DNA of 64,000 nucleotides from an uncultured Anaerolineae bacterium (GCA_938028725.1 CALIMH010000003.1:80594-144593); one strand, 5' to 3'; counted from the stretch's first letter, positions 13,628 to 22,521 are shown. Numbers and translations are program-made. Notes: generated by a model from the letters alone, not told the origin.

Positions 13628-15412
13628 ATGAAAGCTAGCCAGCGCCATGCCTGGTTGTGGATTGCGGGAGTGGTTACAGCCGCGCTGCTCAGTAGTTGCG
13701 CTCTGCCCGTCTCCACAACACCACCATCAGCGCCTACACCCACCAGCGCTCCAGTGCCCTTTCTCGCCATCGCGCCGGAGCGCGCTGCTGTTGGCGAGAC
13801 AATCGCAGTGATCGGCTCAGATTGGCAACCCGGCGAGGCCATCTCGATTGGGCTGCTGCCAACAAGCCCGACCCAGCCGGGCAGCATTCTGCTGGCAGTG
13901 ATCAACGCCGACCCACAAGGACGCTTCCGCACCGAGGTGCGCATCCCCATCGGCACCACGACAGGCCAATGGAAGCTCTACGCCCAGGCGCAGGCGTTAG
14001 AACGCTTCGCCTTGACCAACCTGGAGGTGTTGAGCGGTGAGGCAGCTCCCTCGGCCACGCCACAATCAGAGCCAACCAGCACAGCCACGCGCGCGCCTTC
14101 AACGCGGCCCACGCGCACGCCCACACCACCGCGGCCCACCCGCACCCCCGCGCCGCCGACCCTCTCGCCCACCCCCGCCTCCTTCCCCGACTGGAAGGGG
14201 GAGTACTTCCCCAACCCAACCCTGAGCGGACCGCCACTGGTGATACGCAACGACCCCACGCTCGACTTCAACTGGGCGGACGGCTCACCCGACCTGCGCA
14301 TTCCAACCGATAACTTCTCAGCGCGCTGGACGCGCAACTTGTTGTTCAACGCCGGCACGTATCGCTTCGTGTTTTTCGTGGATGACGGGGTGCGCCTGTT
14401 CATTGACGACGTGCTCGTGCTGGACGAGTGGCGCGATGGGCCACCGCGCGAGGTGTTCCGCGATGTCACGCTTTCCGCGCGGCTGTATCGCTTCCGCGTG
14501 GAGTACTACGAGCGCAGCGGCTTTGCCGTGCTGCGGTTCAACGTTTTCCTGCTGCCGCCCAACACCCCGACGCCGCTGCCCACCACCACCCGCACCCCAA
14601 CGCCGACTCCTACCCACACCCCCACCCCGCCAAGGCCCACCCGCACCCCCACCGTCACGCCAATCCCGTTGGCGACCAACACGCCCACGGTCACGCCGAT
14701 CCCGCTGCCGACTAACACGCCCACCGTCACGCCGATCCCACTGCCGACCAACACACCTACGCCCACGCCATCCCCCACACCGTCGCCGACACCCACGCCC
14801 ACCGATACACCGACAGCCACGCCGGTGCCGACCGACACGCCCACGCCCGCGCCATCACCCACACCATCGCCGACACCCACGCCCACCGATACGCCGACAG
14901 CCACGCCGGTGTCGCTGCCGACCGACACACCCACGCCCACGCCACCCTCCACACCGTCGCCGACACCCACGCCGACCGACACGCCAACGCCGACCGGCAC
15001 GCCGCTACCGCCCACGGCCACCGCCACCCCCACACCGCCTGGCCCCACCGCATCGCTGACCGCCACGGTCATCTACACGCCGTCCACTCAGACGCTGCTG
15101 GTCAGCTCCAGGGGCTGGGGGAGGCGTGAGTTTGTGCTGATCGCCATCAGCACGAGCGAGACGGGGCGGCCGGCTGTGCGCGTGGGGGGCGCGCGCGCGA
15201 ACATCGCCGGCGTGGTCACGGCGACGCTCACGCTGGAGCTAGCGGCCGAAGAGCCCGGCTACGCCGTGCTTTACAACCGCACCAACAGCCGGCGCATTGT
15301 GGTGCCGATCCAGGTGCTCGAGACAACGGAGGGCAGCAGCGGGCTGAGGCTTCAGCCCACTGCAGCAGCGCGCCGGCACGGGGAGGTCACACGCGCTCGC
15401 GGAACAACGTGA
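13628..15412 (+). CDS. Lipoprotein with PA14 domain and Thr-Pro-rich linkers
   Basis: A 594-residue exported protein. The N-terminus has a hydrophobic signal ([16 protein letters not shown]) ending in the lipobox LSSC, so it should be lipid-anchored. Residues about 45-135 look like a small beta-sandwich domain, then a Thr-Pro linker, then a PA14-type carbohydrate-binding domain at about 185-320 ([43 protein letters not shown]). A second, very long TPTPTPT linker covers about 320-470 and leads to a C-terminal beta domain. I chose the ATG at 13628, with GAGGGA 7 nt upstream. It probably displays a sugar-binding head away from the cell surface. Confidence 0.82.
   Translation: MKASQRHAWLWIAGVVTAALLSSCALPVSTTPPSAPTPTSAPVPFLAIAPERAAVGETIAVIGSDWQPGEAISIGLLPTSPTQPGSILLAVINADPQGRFRTEVRIPIGTTTGQWKLYAQAQALERFALTNLEVLSGEAAPSATPQSEPTSTATRAPSTRPTRTPTPPRPTRTPAPPTLSPTPASFPDWKGEYFPNPTLSGPPLVIRNDPTLDFNWADGSPDLRIPTDNFSARWTRNLLFNAGTYRFVFFVDDGVRLFIDDVLVLDEWRDGPPREVFRDVTLSARLYRFRVEYYERSGFAVLRFNVFLLPPNTPTPLPTTTRTPTPTPTHTPTPPRPTRTPTVTPIPLATNTPTVTPIPLPTNTPTVTPIPLPTNTPTPTPSPTPSPTPTPTDTPTATPVPTDTPTPAPSPTPSPTPTPTDTPTATPVSLPTDTPTPTPPSTPSPTPTPTDTPTPTGTPLPPTATATPTPPGPTASLTATVIYTPSTQTLLVSSRGWGRREFVLIAISTSETGRPAVRVGGARANIAGVVTATLTLELAAEEPGYAVLYNRTNSRRIVVPIQVLETTEGSSGLRLQPTAAARRHGEVTRARGTT
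14560..15045 (+). repeat. Thr-Pro coding low-complexity tract with 36-bp and 84/90-bp tandem repeats
   Basis: The lipoprotein linker holds three copies of a 36-bp unit at 14657-14692, 14693-14728 and 14729-14764 (TPIPLxTNTPTV). A longer unit then begins at 14767, 14851 and 14941, with periods of 84 and 90 bp; the extra 6 bp are two codons (Ser-Leu) in the second copy. Within the units a six-base ACNCCN rhythm runs throughout. Such tracts expand and contract by slippage, so length may vary between strains. Confidence 0.85.
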
Positions 15413-16610
15413 AGTAAAACGTGGAGCCTTGGCCTACGGCGCTCTTCGCCCAGATGTGCCCCCCATGCGCCTCCACGATGTGGCGAGCGATGGATAGCCC
15501 CAAGCCGCTACCGGCGCGTCCGTTGCGCCCAAGGTCAGCCTTGTAAAAGCGCTCAAACACACGCGGCAGCGTATCGCTAGGTATGCCGATGCCGGTGTCA
15601 CGCACGCCGATCACGAGGACGTCTTCGGCCTTCAGATTGGCGAGCGCCACGGGGTCATGGCTCAAGCCGGCCTGGAGCGCAGTCTGAGCTGCCTGATCCG
15701 CCAGCGCGAACACCACCACCTCGCCTTGGGGGGTGAACTTGATCGCGTTGTGCAGCAAATTCGAGAGCACGCGCCGAATCTGGTCCGGGTCACACAATGC
15801 TGCCAGCGTCGGGTCCACCTCGTTGACCATCCGCAAGCCGGCGCGATCTGATTGTGGCTTTAGGCGCGAGAGCGCGCTCTCCACTATCTCGCGGACGTTA
15901 GCGCGCACCATCCGCATAGGCATCTGGCCGGACTCGATCTGCGCTAAGTCGGATAGCTCCTGCACCAGCCGTGTGAGCGAGTCGAGCTGGTCGCGCAATT
16001 GCGCCCACAGGCGCTGGCGTTCTAGTGCTGGCCCTAAGTTGCTCTGCAGCGACTCAAACAGGAGGTGGATGTTGGTGAGCGGCGTGCGCAGCTCGTGGGA
16101 GATGTTGGCCACAAAGTCGCGGCGCATCCGCCCCAGGTATTGCAGCTCGCTGATGTCGCGCAACACGATCACGGCGCCATCCAGCGTGCGGGCGGCCTGC
16201 GCGCGGTGCAAGCGCTGGTTCACCATAAACTCGCCGAAGAGTTCGCTGCGCCCAACCAGCACATCCTCGGCCAATTGGTCCAATTCGTAGGAGCGTGTGG
16301 CCTCGATCAGGGTCACGCCGGCAGCGCGATTGCATAGGCTGGCCGCAGGCGGATTGTGGGCGACCACTTGGCGGTTGCTGTTGATGATGAGGATGGGATC
16401 GAAGCTGGCCTCCATCAGCGCTTCGAGCAGCTTGTCCTGCCGTGCGGAGCGGCTCACGTGCTCGGCCAACTGCGAGCGCAGGCGTGCCAGCTCAGCGTAT
16501 GCGTCCTCCAGCGATCTGCGCAGCCGCCGCTGCCACACCATCAGCAGCACCACGGCGACCAGCCACACTAGGTTCACCAGGATGAGGTGCCAGTAAAACA
16601 GGGTGTTCAT
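15387..16610 (-). CDS. PhoR-like membrane sensor histidine kinase
   Basis: A 407-residue kinase with one N-terminal membrane segment (about 5-26), a coiled linker, a PAS domain (about 60-160), the HisKA helix with phospho-acceptor His172 in [12 protein letters not shown], and a HATPase domain with N-box [10 protein letters not shown]1 DTGIGIP and G2 GSGLGLS. The PAS-HisKA layout without a periplasmic loop resembles PhoR/WalK-type kinases. No response regulator is adjacent, so it is an orphan kinase here. It lies 15 nt downstream of the small membrane protein that follows the ECF sigma gene, so it is likely in that operon. Its 3' end overlaps the convergent lipoprotein gene by 26 nt. Confidence 0.93.
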   Translation of the reverse strand: MNTLFYWHLILVNLVWLVAVVLLMVWQRRLRRSLEDAYAELARLRSQLAEHVSRSARQDKLLEALMEASFDPILIINSNRQVVAHNPPAASLCNRAAGVTLIEATRSYELDQLAEDVLVGRSELFGEFMVNQRLHRAQAARTLDGAVIVLRDISELQYLGRMRRDFVANISHELRTPLTNIHLLFESLQSNLGPALERQRLWAQLRDQLDSLTRLVQELSDLAQIESGQMPMRMVRANVREIVESALSRLKPQSDRAGLRMVNEVDPTLAALCDPDQIRRVLSNLLHNAIKFTPQGEVVVFALADQAAQTALQAGLSHDPVALANLKAEDVLVIGVRDTGIGIPSDTLPRVFERFYKADLGRNGRAGSGLGLSIARHIVEAHGGHIWAKSAVGQGSTFYFTLFRERV

Positions 16611-16625
16611 GGCGCGCTCAGGTCA

Positions 16626-16865
16626 TCAGGCACGGCGGCGCGCAAAGCACACCAACACGCTGATCAGCCCCAGCAGCGCAGTGGCCACGCCAACCAGCGC
16701 CGCGATCTGTTGCCGCTCCAACCTCCGACGCTGGGAGGGTTGGCGCATGATCTCCAGCCGCGCGCGTTCGACAAAATCCCGGCGCGGTGCGACAGGCGTG
16801 AACGCGCGCTCCAGTTGCTGCTCTAGGAACTCAACATCCTCCTGGGTGAGACGAGACCTGGTCAT
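16626..16865 (-). CDS. Small single-pass membrane protein, candidate anti-sigma factor
   Basis: A 79-residue protein that starts at the ATG overlapping the sigma-factor stop (ATGA at 16865-16862). The first 50 residues are charged and helical (SRLTQEDVEFLEQQLERAF, then a basic stretch), followed by one hydrophobic segment IAALVGVATALLGLISVLV and a positive tail CFARRR. There is no HxxxCxxC zinc anti-sigma motif. Position, coupling and topology suggest it holds the sigma factor at the membrane, but no family is recognised. An alternative is a small modulator of the histidine kinase that follows. Confidence 0.65.
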   Translation of the reverse strand: MTRSRLTQEDVEFLEQQLERAFTPVAPRRDFVERARLEIMRQPSQRRRLERQQIAALVGVATALLGLISVLVCFARRRA

Positions 16866-17482
16866 TGCTCCTCTTCCATCTCGCACAGCAGATCGCGCAA
16901 TTGGGCCAAGGTGCGGTGATATAGCGACTTGACCGCACCCTCGCTGCGGTTCATGATCCGGCCGATCTCGGCGTTGGAAAGCTGCTCGACAAACTTCAGC
17001 ACCAGCAGATGCTGGCGATCTTCCGGCAAGCGGCGGATGGCATTGAGCAGGCGCTGCCGCTGTCGCTCGTGGTCGAGGCGATGCGCGAGGTCCTCCACCT
17101 CCTGCACAAAGCGAGGATGCGCCGCATCGCACAGGTGCTCCAGCGGCACTGCGGGCCGGCGGCGCTGGTCTCGCCGGAAGTTCACTACCACGTTGTGGGC
17201 GATGCGATACAGCCACGCGGTGAACGGCAGACCACGGTCGTTGTAGTTGCCGATATGCTTCAGCGCCTGCATGAAGACGCGCGCGGTTAGGTCCTCGGCG
17301 TCCTCGATGTTGCCGACGCGGTAAAACACGTAGCGGTAAATCGCAGCCACGTGCTGCTCGTAGAGCACCCCGAACGCCTCGGCATCTGTTTTCGCGCGGC
17401 GCACCAGCTCCTGCTCGTCCATCGCTTGCTCGAACGCATGCTCGGATGCAGCAGAGGGGTGAGCGACTGTCTCGGCAACCAT
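16862..17482 (-). CDS. RNA polymerase sigma factor, ECF/RpoE-like subfamily
   Basis: A 206-residue sigma-70 family protein with region 2 (AFGVLYEQHVAAIYRYVFYRVGN, then the DAEDLTARVFMQAL helix and AWLYRIAHN for -10 recognition) and region 4 (LPEDRQHLLVLKFVEQLSNAEIG plus the HTH RSEGAVKSLYHRTLAQLR). Regions 1 and 3 are absent, as expected for ECF factors. The gene heads an operon with a small membrane protein and a histidine kinase and shares a 33-nt promoter gap with the divergent glycosyltransferase. The target genes cannot be read from the window. Confidence 0.93.
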   Translation of the reverse strand: MVAETVAHPSAASEHAFEQAMDEQELVRRAKTDAEAFGVLYEQHVAAIYRYVFYRVGNIEDAEDLTARVFMQALKHIGNYNDRGLPFTAWLYRIAHNVVVNFRRDQRRRPAVPLEHLCDAAHPRFVQEVEDLAHRLDHERQRQRLLNAIRRLPEDRQHLLVLKFVEQLSNAEIGRIMNRSEGAVKSLYHRTLAQLRDLLCEMEEEQ

Positions 17483-17497
17483 GCGTGTGCGGCAGCA

Positions 17498-17507
17498 ATT
17501 CTATAAT
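17498..17507. promoter_or_regulatory. Overlapping divergent -10 elements (sigma operon and glycosyltransferase)
   Basis: ATTCTATAAT contains TATAAT on the plus strand (17502-17507), 8 nt before the GTG of the glycosyltransferase, and TAGAAT on the minus strand (17498-17503), 15 nt before the sigma-factor ATG. Both promoters therefore sit on the same ten bases and cannot be occupied at once. The plus-strand transcript would be leaderless. Confidence 0.5.
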
Positions 17508-17515
17508 GCCGTGGC

Positions 17516-18451
17516 GTGCGCATCTCGGTGGTCATCCCCAACTGGAACGGCGCGCACCATCTCCCCACCTGCCTGGAGGCGTTGCGCCGACAAACGCTGC
17601 CCCCACTGGAGGTGATTGTGGTGGACAACGCCTCGCAAGACCACTCACGGGCACTGCTGTCAAAGCAGTTCCCAGAGGTGCGCGTGATCGCCCTGCCGCG
17701 CAACCGTCGTTTTGCCGGCGCGTGCAACGCGGGCATCCGCGCGGCCCGCGGCGAGGCCATCGCGCTGCTGAACAATGACACGGAGGCGGACTCGCACTGG
17801 CTGGAGCACGTCGCGCGCTGCTTTGCGCGCCACCCCGATGCCGGCTTCGTTGCCAGTAAGCTGCGCCTGTTCGACCGCCGGGAATACTTGCACAGCGCCG
17901 GCGACTTTTACTCGCGGCGCGGCCTGCCCGGCAACCGCGGCGTATGGCAAAAGGACGAGGGCCAGTTCGACACCGAATACGTCTTCGGCGCGTGCGGCGC
18001 TGCGGCGGTATACCGGCGCGCGATGCTCGACCACGTCGGCCTGCTTGACGAGCGGTTCGAGTTTAGCTGCGAGGACGTGGACCTGTCCTGGCGGGCCAAT
18101 CTGGCCGGCTACCGTTGTGCCTTCGCTTATGACGCCATCGTGTATCACAAAGTGAGCGCCACGGGCGGCGGCGTGCTCAACAGCTTCTACGACGGGCGCA
18201 ACTTCATCTGGCTACTGGCAAAAGATGTGCCGACAGAGGTGCTGCGCGAGAACTGGCGCGCCATCGTGCGCGAGCAACTGCGGATCACCGAGCAGGCCCT
18301 GCAGGCGTGGCGCGGGGCAGCAGCGCGCAACCGGCTGCGCGGCCAGCTCGCCGGCCTGGCCGGCCTGCCGCGCCTGTGGCGCGCCCGCCGCTCGGTCCAG
18401 GCCACGCGCGTGATCAGCAGCGAGGCACTGCGCGCGCTGCTGGACCCATGA
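17516..18451 (+). CDS. Family 2 glycosyltransferase (rhamnosyltransferase-like)
   Basis: A 311-residue GT-A fold enzyme. It opens with ISVVIPNWNG, has VVDNASQD for nucleotide-sugar binding, GEAIALLNNDTE as the DxD-equivalent, and FEFSCEDVDLSWRANLAGY with the acidic catalytic region seen in rhamnosyl/galactofuranosyl-type GT2 enzymes. It lacks membrane segments. The start is a GTG, with TATAAT 8 nt before it and no ribosome site. It probably adds a sugar to a cell-surface glycan. The acceptor is unknown. Confidence 0.88.
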   Translation: MRISVVIPNWNGAHHLPTCLEALRRQTLPPLEVIVVDNASQDHSRALLSKQFPEVRVIALPRNRRFAGACNAGIRAARGEAIALLNNDTEADSHWLEHVARCFARHPDAGFVASKLRLFDRREYLHSAGDFYSRRGLPGNRGVWQKDEGQFDTEYVFGACGAAAVYRRAMLDHVGLLDERFEFSCEDVDLSWRANLAGYRCAFAYDAIVYHKVSATGGGVLNSFYDGRNFIWLLAKDVPTEVLRENWRAIVREQLRITEQALQAWRGAAARNRLRGQLAGLAGLPRLWRARRSVQATRVISSEALRALLDP

Positions 18452-18452
18452 C

Positions 18453-19994
18453 CTACCTGGCCGGCGCCGACCTGGCCCGCCACCAGCGGCGGGCGGTCGG
18501 CGCCGCGCAATGGCGCAACACCTCCTCCGCCACGCGCAGCGCGCCCACCGTCACGCCGGCAGTGCTTTGGCCGGGGAAGATCGAGTCGCCCACCATCCAT
18601 AGGTTGGGCACTCCCGTGCGCGGGCCGCGCACGCGCAGCAAGCTGGTGAAAGGGAAGCCGCCCACGCCCCCCCTGTGCCGACGGGTGAAGAACTGGAAGG
18701 TGACCGGCGTGCCGTGCAACAACAGGCGGATGTGCTTTCGCAGGCCGGGCAACGCCCGCTCAGCCAGGTCAAGGATGCGCTCGGTGTAGGCGGCCACCCG
18801 CTCATCGTAAGCGGCCTTGGCGCCGGGCGTTTGGCGCAGACGCCACCACGCTGCCGCGCGGGTGTGCGTGCTAATCGTGATCGCGCGATGGCCCGCCGGC
18901 GCACGGCTGGCGTCGGCGGCGTCCGAAATGGAGATGAAGATCGAGTTGCACTCGCCGAGCGGCGCGTTGTAATCGCCCACCACTTGGATGTGTGAGATGC
19001 CGCTGGGCAGCAGGGCTGGTGCGTCGGCCACGCCCAGATACAGGGTGAAGGCGCCCCACATCTCCTCGCGCTGCGCAGCCTCGCGTTGCAGCGAAGCGGG
19101 CGCCTCTTGGCCCAGCAAGCGCGCCACGTCCCAAAGCGTCAGGTTCGCCACACACACCTCGCAGGGCAATCGCAAGCCCTTGTTGGTGTGCACCGCCACC
19201 ACGCGGCCGCCTTGCACCTCCAAGCGGGTCACCTCTTGGCGAAAGTGCACGTGGCCGCCCCATCGGCGCACCGCCTCGACGAGCTGCTCGCTGATGCCGC
19301 CCATGCCGCCCTCTGCGTGGGTCACACCGCGCCGCGGCAAGTCCAGGGCTGCTGCGCCAAACAGCGCGTTGGCGCGCTCGGCAGTCGTTTGAGCGCTGAT
19401 CAGCAGTTGCGCGTCGAGGAAGGTGAGCGCAGCGCGATCGCGAATGCCGCTGCGGCGCGCCCAGCCCCCCAGCGTATCGAGGACGTGGGGGAGTGTAACC
19501 AGGGTCGAGGGCCGCACCGCCAGCGCCAGCTGCCACAAGTCGCTGAGGTCGGATGGAGGCAGGGCCGGCCGCCGAGCAGCAAAATCCCACACCGCGTCGC
19601 TCACCCGCTCCAGGGCGCGGTTGAAGCGCAGCAGCCGGGTTTGGTCGGGCGAGTCGGCGAAGGCAGACGCTAACTCTTCATGCCAAGCCGCGCGGTCGGC
19701 CCACTGGGTGATGGTGCGGTCGGGCAGCAGGACGCGCCAGGCGGGGTTGACGGGGTGGACGCGCCAGTCAATCCCCAGCAGGTCGCCCACCACCTGATGA
19801 GGTCCGCCGGGCTGAAAGCCGCCGGCCAACGTCGCGCCTGCGTCGAAGCGATACTTCTGGTGGTAAAACGTGCCGGCGCAGCCGCCGGCATACACGTGCG
19901 CCTCCAGCAGCGTCACCTCATGGCCTGCTTTGGCCAACAGCGCTGCTGTGGTTGCGCCGCCCACGCCTGCGCCGATCACCACAACCTTTGCCAT
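18453..19994 (-). CDS. CrtI/CrtISO-like FAD-dependent carotenoid desaturase or isomerase
   Basis: A 513-residue flavoprotein. The N-terminal dinucleotide fold VVIGAGVGGATTAALLAKAGHEVTLLE is followed by GGCAGTF and RFDAGATL, and the C-terminus has NLWMVGDSIFPGQSTAGVTVGA, the typical end of the phytoene desaturase / carotene isomerase family. Members desaturate or isomerise C30-C40 polyenes at the membrane, though the same fold also includes oxidoreductases with other substrates. GAGGAGG lies 8 nt before the ATG. There are no other carotenoid genes next to it, so the exact reaction is uncertain. The chlorophyll synthase gene at 58-59 kb makes a pigment role more plausible. Confidence 0.82.
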   Translation of the reverse strand: MAKVVVIGAGVGGATTAALLAKAGHEVTLLEAHVYAGGCAGTFYHQKYRFDAGATLAGGFQPGGPHQVVGDLLGIDWRVHPVNPAWRVLLPDRTITQWADRAAWHEELASAFADSPDQTRLLRFNRALERVSDAVWDFAARRPALPPSDLSDLWQLALAVRPSTLVTLPHVLDTLGGWARRSGIRDRAALTFLDAQLLISAQTTAERANALFGAAALDLPRRGVTHAEGGMGGISEQLVEAVRRWGGHVHFRQEVTRLEVQGGRVVAVHTNKGLRLPCEVCVANLTLWDVARLLGQEAPASLQREAAQREEMWGAFTLYLGVADAPALLPSGISHIQVVGDYNAPLGECNSIFISISDAADASRAPAGHRAITISTHTRAAAWWRLRQTPGAKAAYDERVAAYTERILDLAERALPGLRKHIRLLLHGTPVTFQFFTRRHRGGVGGFPFTSLLRVRGPRTGVPNLWMVGDSIFPGQSTAGVTVGALRVAEEVLRHCAAPTARRWWRARSAPAR

Positions 19995-20076
19995 TGTTGC
20001 GCCTCCTCGATGCGTTGCGCCAGAGGCTACGGGGTAGAACTGTGCATCGCATGAGAGCGATCAGCGCTGCTAAAGG

Positions 20077-20113
20077 CAAACAACAACGCCCGGCAGCATG
20101 TCACCGCCGGGCG
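20077..20113 (-). terminator. Intrinsic terminator after the sulfur/redox operon
   Basis: On the minus strand an 8-bp stem CGCCCGGC / GCCGGGCG with an 11-base loop (20113-20087) is followed by TTGTTGTTTG. It lies 55 nt past the stop of the last gene of the operon (protein disulfide oxidoreductase) and before the desaturase gene, so it closes the seven-gene transcript. Confidence 0.7.
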
Positions 20114-20168
20114 CCGCGCAGCGGGTGTGCTCGACAGTGGTAGGGATAGGTGCTCAGCGCCGATGCTC

Positions 20169-20876
20169 TCACAATCCCCACTCGGCGCGCAGGCGCTTCA
20201 TGGCGGCGGGGTCGTTCACCTGCATGAGCTCGTCCATGAGCGCTGCCTCCGGCACAGCGCCCTCGATGTGGATCACCTCGTTGATCACCGTGCGCGGCAC
20301 GCCATACACGCTATAGCGGTTGGCGAGATGCGGAAACTCGGTAGCCTCCACCATGTCCGCGCGCACACGTTCGCTGGCGATGGCCAAACGGTGTGCCAAA
20401 AGCACCGCGCGCGGACAGTAGGGACAGGTGGGCGTCACAAACACCTGGATGTGCACAGGACCTGTCAGCGCAGCCAGTTGTTCCAGGGTGCGTGCGCTCA
20501 AGTCATGGCGCGCTTGGCTGACCAGCACCAGGTCTTGGATGAAAGTGCCAAACTCATAGCCAGAGGGGATGCCGAACAGCCGCACGCCGAAATCGCGCGG
20601 CTGCGGGCGCTCATCGCGCAAGAGCGCAATTGCCGGGATTTTGTCAATGCCCATCTGGCTTGCCAGCGCCTGATCGGCCACAAGGTCGTGCACCTCCAAG
20701 CGAAGCTTGTCCGAAAGCGCCACCACCTCCTCGACAAGCTGACGAGTTTCGCGGCAGAAACCGCATTCCAGCGCGCCGCCCTCCTGTTGGGTGAAGAGCA
20801 CGATCCGCACCGGCTCGGTCATCGCAGCCAGCGCTTGGCGCACCTCACGGCGCACTGATTCGTTGAGCAACGTCAT
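20169..20876 (-). CDS. Protein disulfide oxidoreductase with two thioredoxin folds (PDO family)
   Basis: A 235-residue protein with two thioredoxin-like halves. The first has the CGFC site in [14 protein letters not shown] (about residue 40), the second has [11 protein letters not shown] with CPYC (about 150) and the cis-proline YGVPRTV. This double-Grx layout is that of PfPDO, found mainly in archaea and thermophilic bacteria, where it works with a thioredoxin reductase in disulfide exchange. I chose the ATG at 20876, with AAGGAG 5 nt upstream, over the GTG at 20882. It follows the reductase-like gene by 51 nt and is the last gene before the terminator. Confidence 0.93.
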   Translation of the reverse strand: MTLLNESVRREVRQALAAMTEPVRIVLFTQQEGGALECGFCRETRQLVEEVVALSDKLRLEVHDLVADQALASQMGIDKIPAIALLRDERPQPRDFGVRLFGIPSGYEFGTFIQDLVLVSQARHDLSARTLEQLAALTGPVHIQVFVTPTCPYCPRAVLLAHRLAIASERVRADMVEATEFPHLANRYSVYGVPRTVINEVIHIEGAVPEAALMDELMQVNDPAAMKRLRAEWGL

Positions 20877-20927
20877 ATTCACTCCTTCTCACGACAGCGA
20901 CGCGCCGCTATGCGACAGCTCCGTCGC

Positions 20928-21914
20928 TCACTTGGACCAATCCACGGCAAGCTGCTTGCGGCCGCGCAGCGCTTTCTCCACCGCCATTGCGGCGATCGCG
21001 CCTTCCGCCGCTGCCACCACCGCTTGCTTGACGTGGTTGCATAGCACGTCGCCGACGGCATACACGCCGGGGATAGTGGTGCGATATTCAGCATCCACGC
21101 GCACGCAGCCGGTCTCGTTGAGGGGGAGCTGGCCGCCGAGGAAATCGGTGGCCGGCCTGCCGCCCTGCAGGTAAATGAACGCGCCGTTGACCGGCAGCAC
21201 CTGTTCGCCGCCATCGCGCAGTGCGACGCGCACGCCGGTCACGTGATCGCCGCCGATCACCTCACGCAGCGCAGCGCCAAGATACAGGCGGACGTTCGGT
21301 TGCGAGCTGAGCTCGTGCAGCAGCGGTTCGGGCGCGTGGATGCGCGGCGTCGGCGAGAGGAAATGCACAGTGCGCGCAAAGCGGGTGAGGAAGAGCGCTT
21401 CCTCAACGGCCTCGTCGGTATTGCCCGCCACAGCCACGTCCTGGTCGCGGAAGAAAGCGCCGTCGCACGTGGCGCAGTAGGAGACACCGCGGCCGAGCAG
21501 CTCCTCCTCGCCCTTGACGCGCTGGCCGCGCGCCATCGAGCCAGTGGCGATGATCACGGCCCGCGCCTCGTATGTGCCGCCATTGGCGAAGAGCAGCTTG
21601 GGGTCACTTTCCAGGTCCACCGCTTGCACCTTGTCCTGGACGAAAACCGCGCCGAAGCGCTGAGCTTGTTCGCGCATCCGCCGCAGCAGTTCCGCGCCGC
21701 TGATCTCCTCAGGGACGCCGGGGTAGTTGGCGATGCGCGAGGTGATGCCCAGTGCGCTAGCCGTTAAGCCTTTGTCCAGCACGATCACGCGCAGGTCGGC
21801 GCGCGCGGCGTACATCGCGGCTGTTGCGCCGGCGGGGCCACCACCGACGATGGCCACGTCCCACACCGACGCAGCCCCGTCCCCTGTTGTCGGCAACTCG
21901 AAGTGAAGGTCCAT
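20928..21914 (-). CDS. Thioredoxin-reductase-like flavoprotein lacking NADPH-binding motifs
   Basis: A 328-residue protein with the FAD motif IVGGGPAGATAAMYAAR, the redox-active CATC in SYCATCDGAFF, and the C-terminal FAD block GVYAVGDVL. In the pyridine-nucleotide domain the usual GGGxxA after the CxxC is replaced by AGNTDEA, and the usual HRRxxxR, which binds the 2'-phosphate of NADPH, is replaced by SPTPR. Reductases of this kind that lack both motifs (ferredoxin-dependent FFTR/DTR types) are known, so another electron donor is likely. GroES is upstream by 12 nt and the PDO gene downstream by 51 nt. PDO is the probable substrate. Confidence 0.9.
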   Translation of the reverse strand: MDLHFELPTTGDGAASVWDVAIVGGGPAGATAAMYAARADLRVIVLDKGLTASALGITSRIANYPGVPEEISGAELLRRMREQAQRFGAVFVQDKVQAVDLESDPKLLFANGGTYEARAVIIATGSMARGQRVKGEEELLGRGVSYCATCDGAFFRDQDVAVAGNTDEAVEEALFLTRFARTVHFLSPTPRIHAPEPLLHELSSQPNVRLYLGAALREVIGGDHVTGVRVALRDGGEQVLPVNGAFIYLQGGRPATDFLGGQLPLNETGCVRVDAEYRTTIPGVYAVGDVLCNHVKQAVVAAAEGAIAAMAVEKALRGRKQLAVDWSK

Positions 21915-21926
21915 GCTCCGGTCACC

Positions 21927-22214
21927 TCACTCGGTGAACCGAGCAAGGATGTCGTTTTGGTCAAGCACAAGGTAGTCCACCCCGTTGTGGCGGAACTCCG
22001 TGCCGCTGTATTTGGCGTAGAGCACCTTGTCGTTCACCTTGACTTTGATCTCCTCGGAGTCGCCCACGGCCAGCACAATGCCGGTCTGCGGCTTTTCCTT
22101 GGCCGTCTCCGGCAACAGGATGCCGGTTGGCGTCTTGGATTCTTGCTCCAGCGGTTTGATTAACACGCGCGTGCCAAGCGGTTGTAGTGGTGGAACAGCG
22201 TGATTCTCTGTCAT
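21927..22214 (-). CDS. groES: Co-chaperonin GroES
   Basis: A 95-residue GroES with the expected features: PLGTRVLIKPLEQESKTPTGILLPETAKEKPQTGIVLAVG, the mobile loop around SKTPTGILLP, and a C-terminal beta strand YLVLDQNDILA. It caps the GroEL ring in protein folding. No groEL lies beside it, which is unusual, and it is embedded between a glutaredoxin and a thioredoxin-reductase-like gene. GGAGGAG precedes the ATG by about 9 nt. No CIRCE element is visible. It may be a second copy devoted to thiol stress or simply a displaced gene. Confidence 0.95.
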   Translation of the reverse strand: MTENHAVPPLQPLGTRVLIKPLEQESKTPTGILLPETAKEKPQTGIVLAVGDSEEIKVKVNDKVLYAKYSGTEFRHNGVDYLVLDQNDILARFTE

Positions 22215-22235
22215 GGTTACTCTCCTCCGTGTGTT

Positions 22236-22487
22236 TTACTGGATGCCAAGCAATTGGTTGATGCGCGCCTTATCGAAGCCCACGACGATCCGACCGCCGA
22301 TGTCAATCACCGGCACGCCGGTTTGCCCAGAGCGGCGCACCATGTCGCGCGCAGCGGCCGGATCCTTACTCACATCCACGTCTGTGAAGCGGATGCCCTT
22401 TTGGCGAAAGTAACTCTTCGCTGCATTGCAAAAGGCGCACGTCGGTGTGGTGAAGATCACCACTTTTGGCTGTGGCTTGTTGGTCAT
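22236..22487 (-). CDS. Glutaredoxin family protein
   Basis: An 83-residue protein with a single thioredoxin fold: VVIFTTPTCAFCNAAKSYF contains the CAFC redox site, TGVPVIDIGG the cis-proline loop, and GFDKARI the GGxD-like end. Both cysteines are present, so dithiol chemistry is possible. This form is close to NrdH/Grx-like proteins, which can be reduced by thioredoxin reductase rather than glutathione. GAGG sits 6 nt before the ATG. It is followed by groES after a 21-nt gap. Confidence 0.92.
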   Translation of the reverse strand: MTNKPQPKVVIFTTPTCAFCNAAKSYFRQKGIRFTDVDVSKDPAAARDMVRRSGQTGVPVIDIGGRIVVGFDKARINQLLGIQ

Positions 22488-22521
22488 AGTCTACCTCGAA
22501 CAAGGCTTCGTGTGACAATCC

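Noticed and set aside
14560..15045. Possible CRISPR-like repeat array
   Set aside because: Units are contiguous coding repeats without spacers, all in frame with the lipoprotein.
14506..15072. Minus-strand frame with [11 protein letters not shown] repeats
   Set aside because: It is the mirror of the Thr-Pro repeat in the lipoprotein; the repeat rhythm keeps several frames open by chance.
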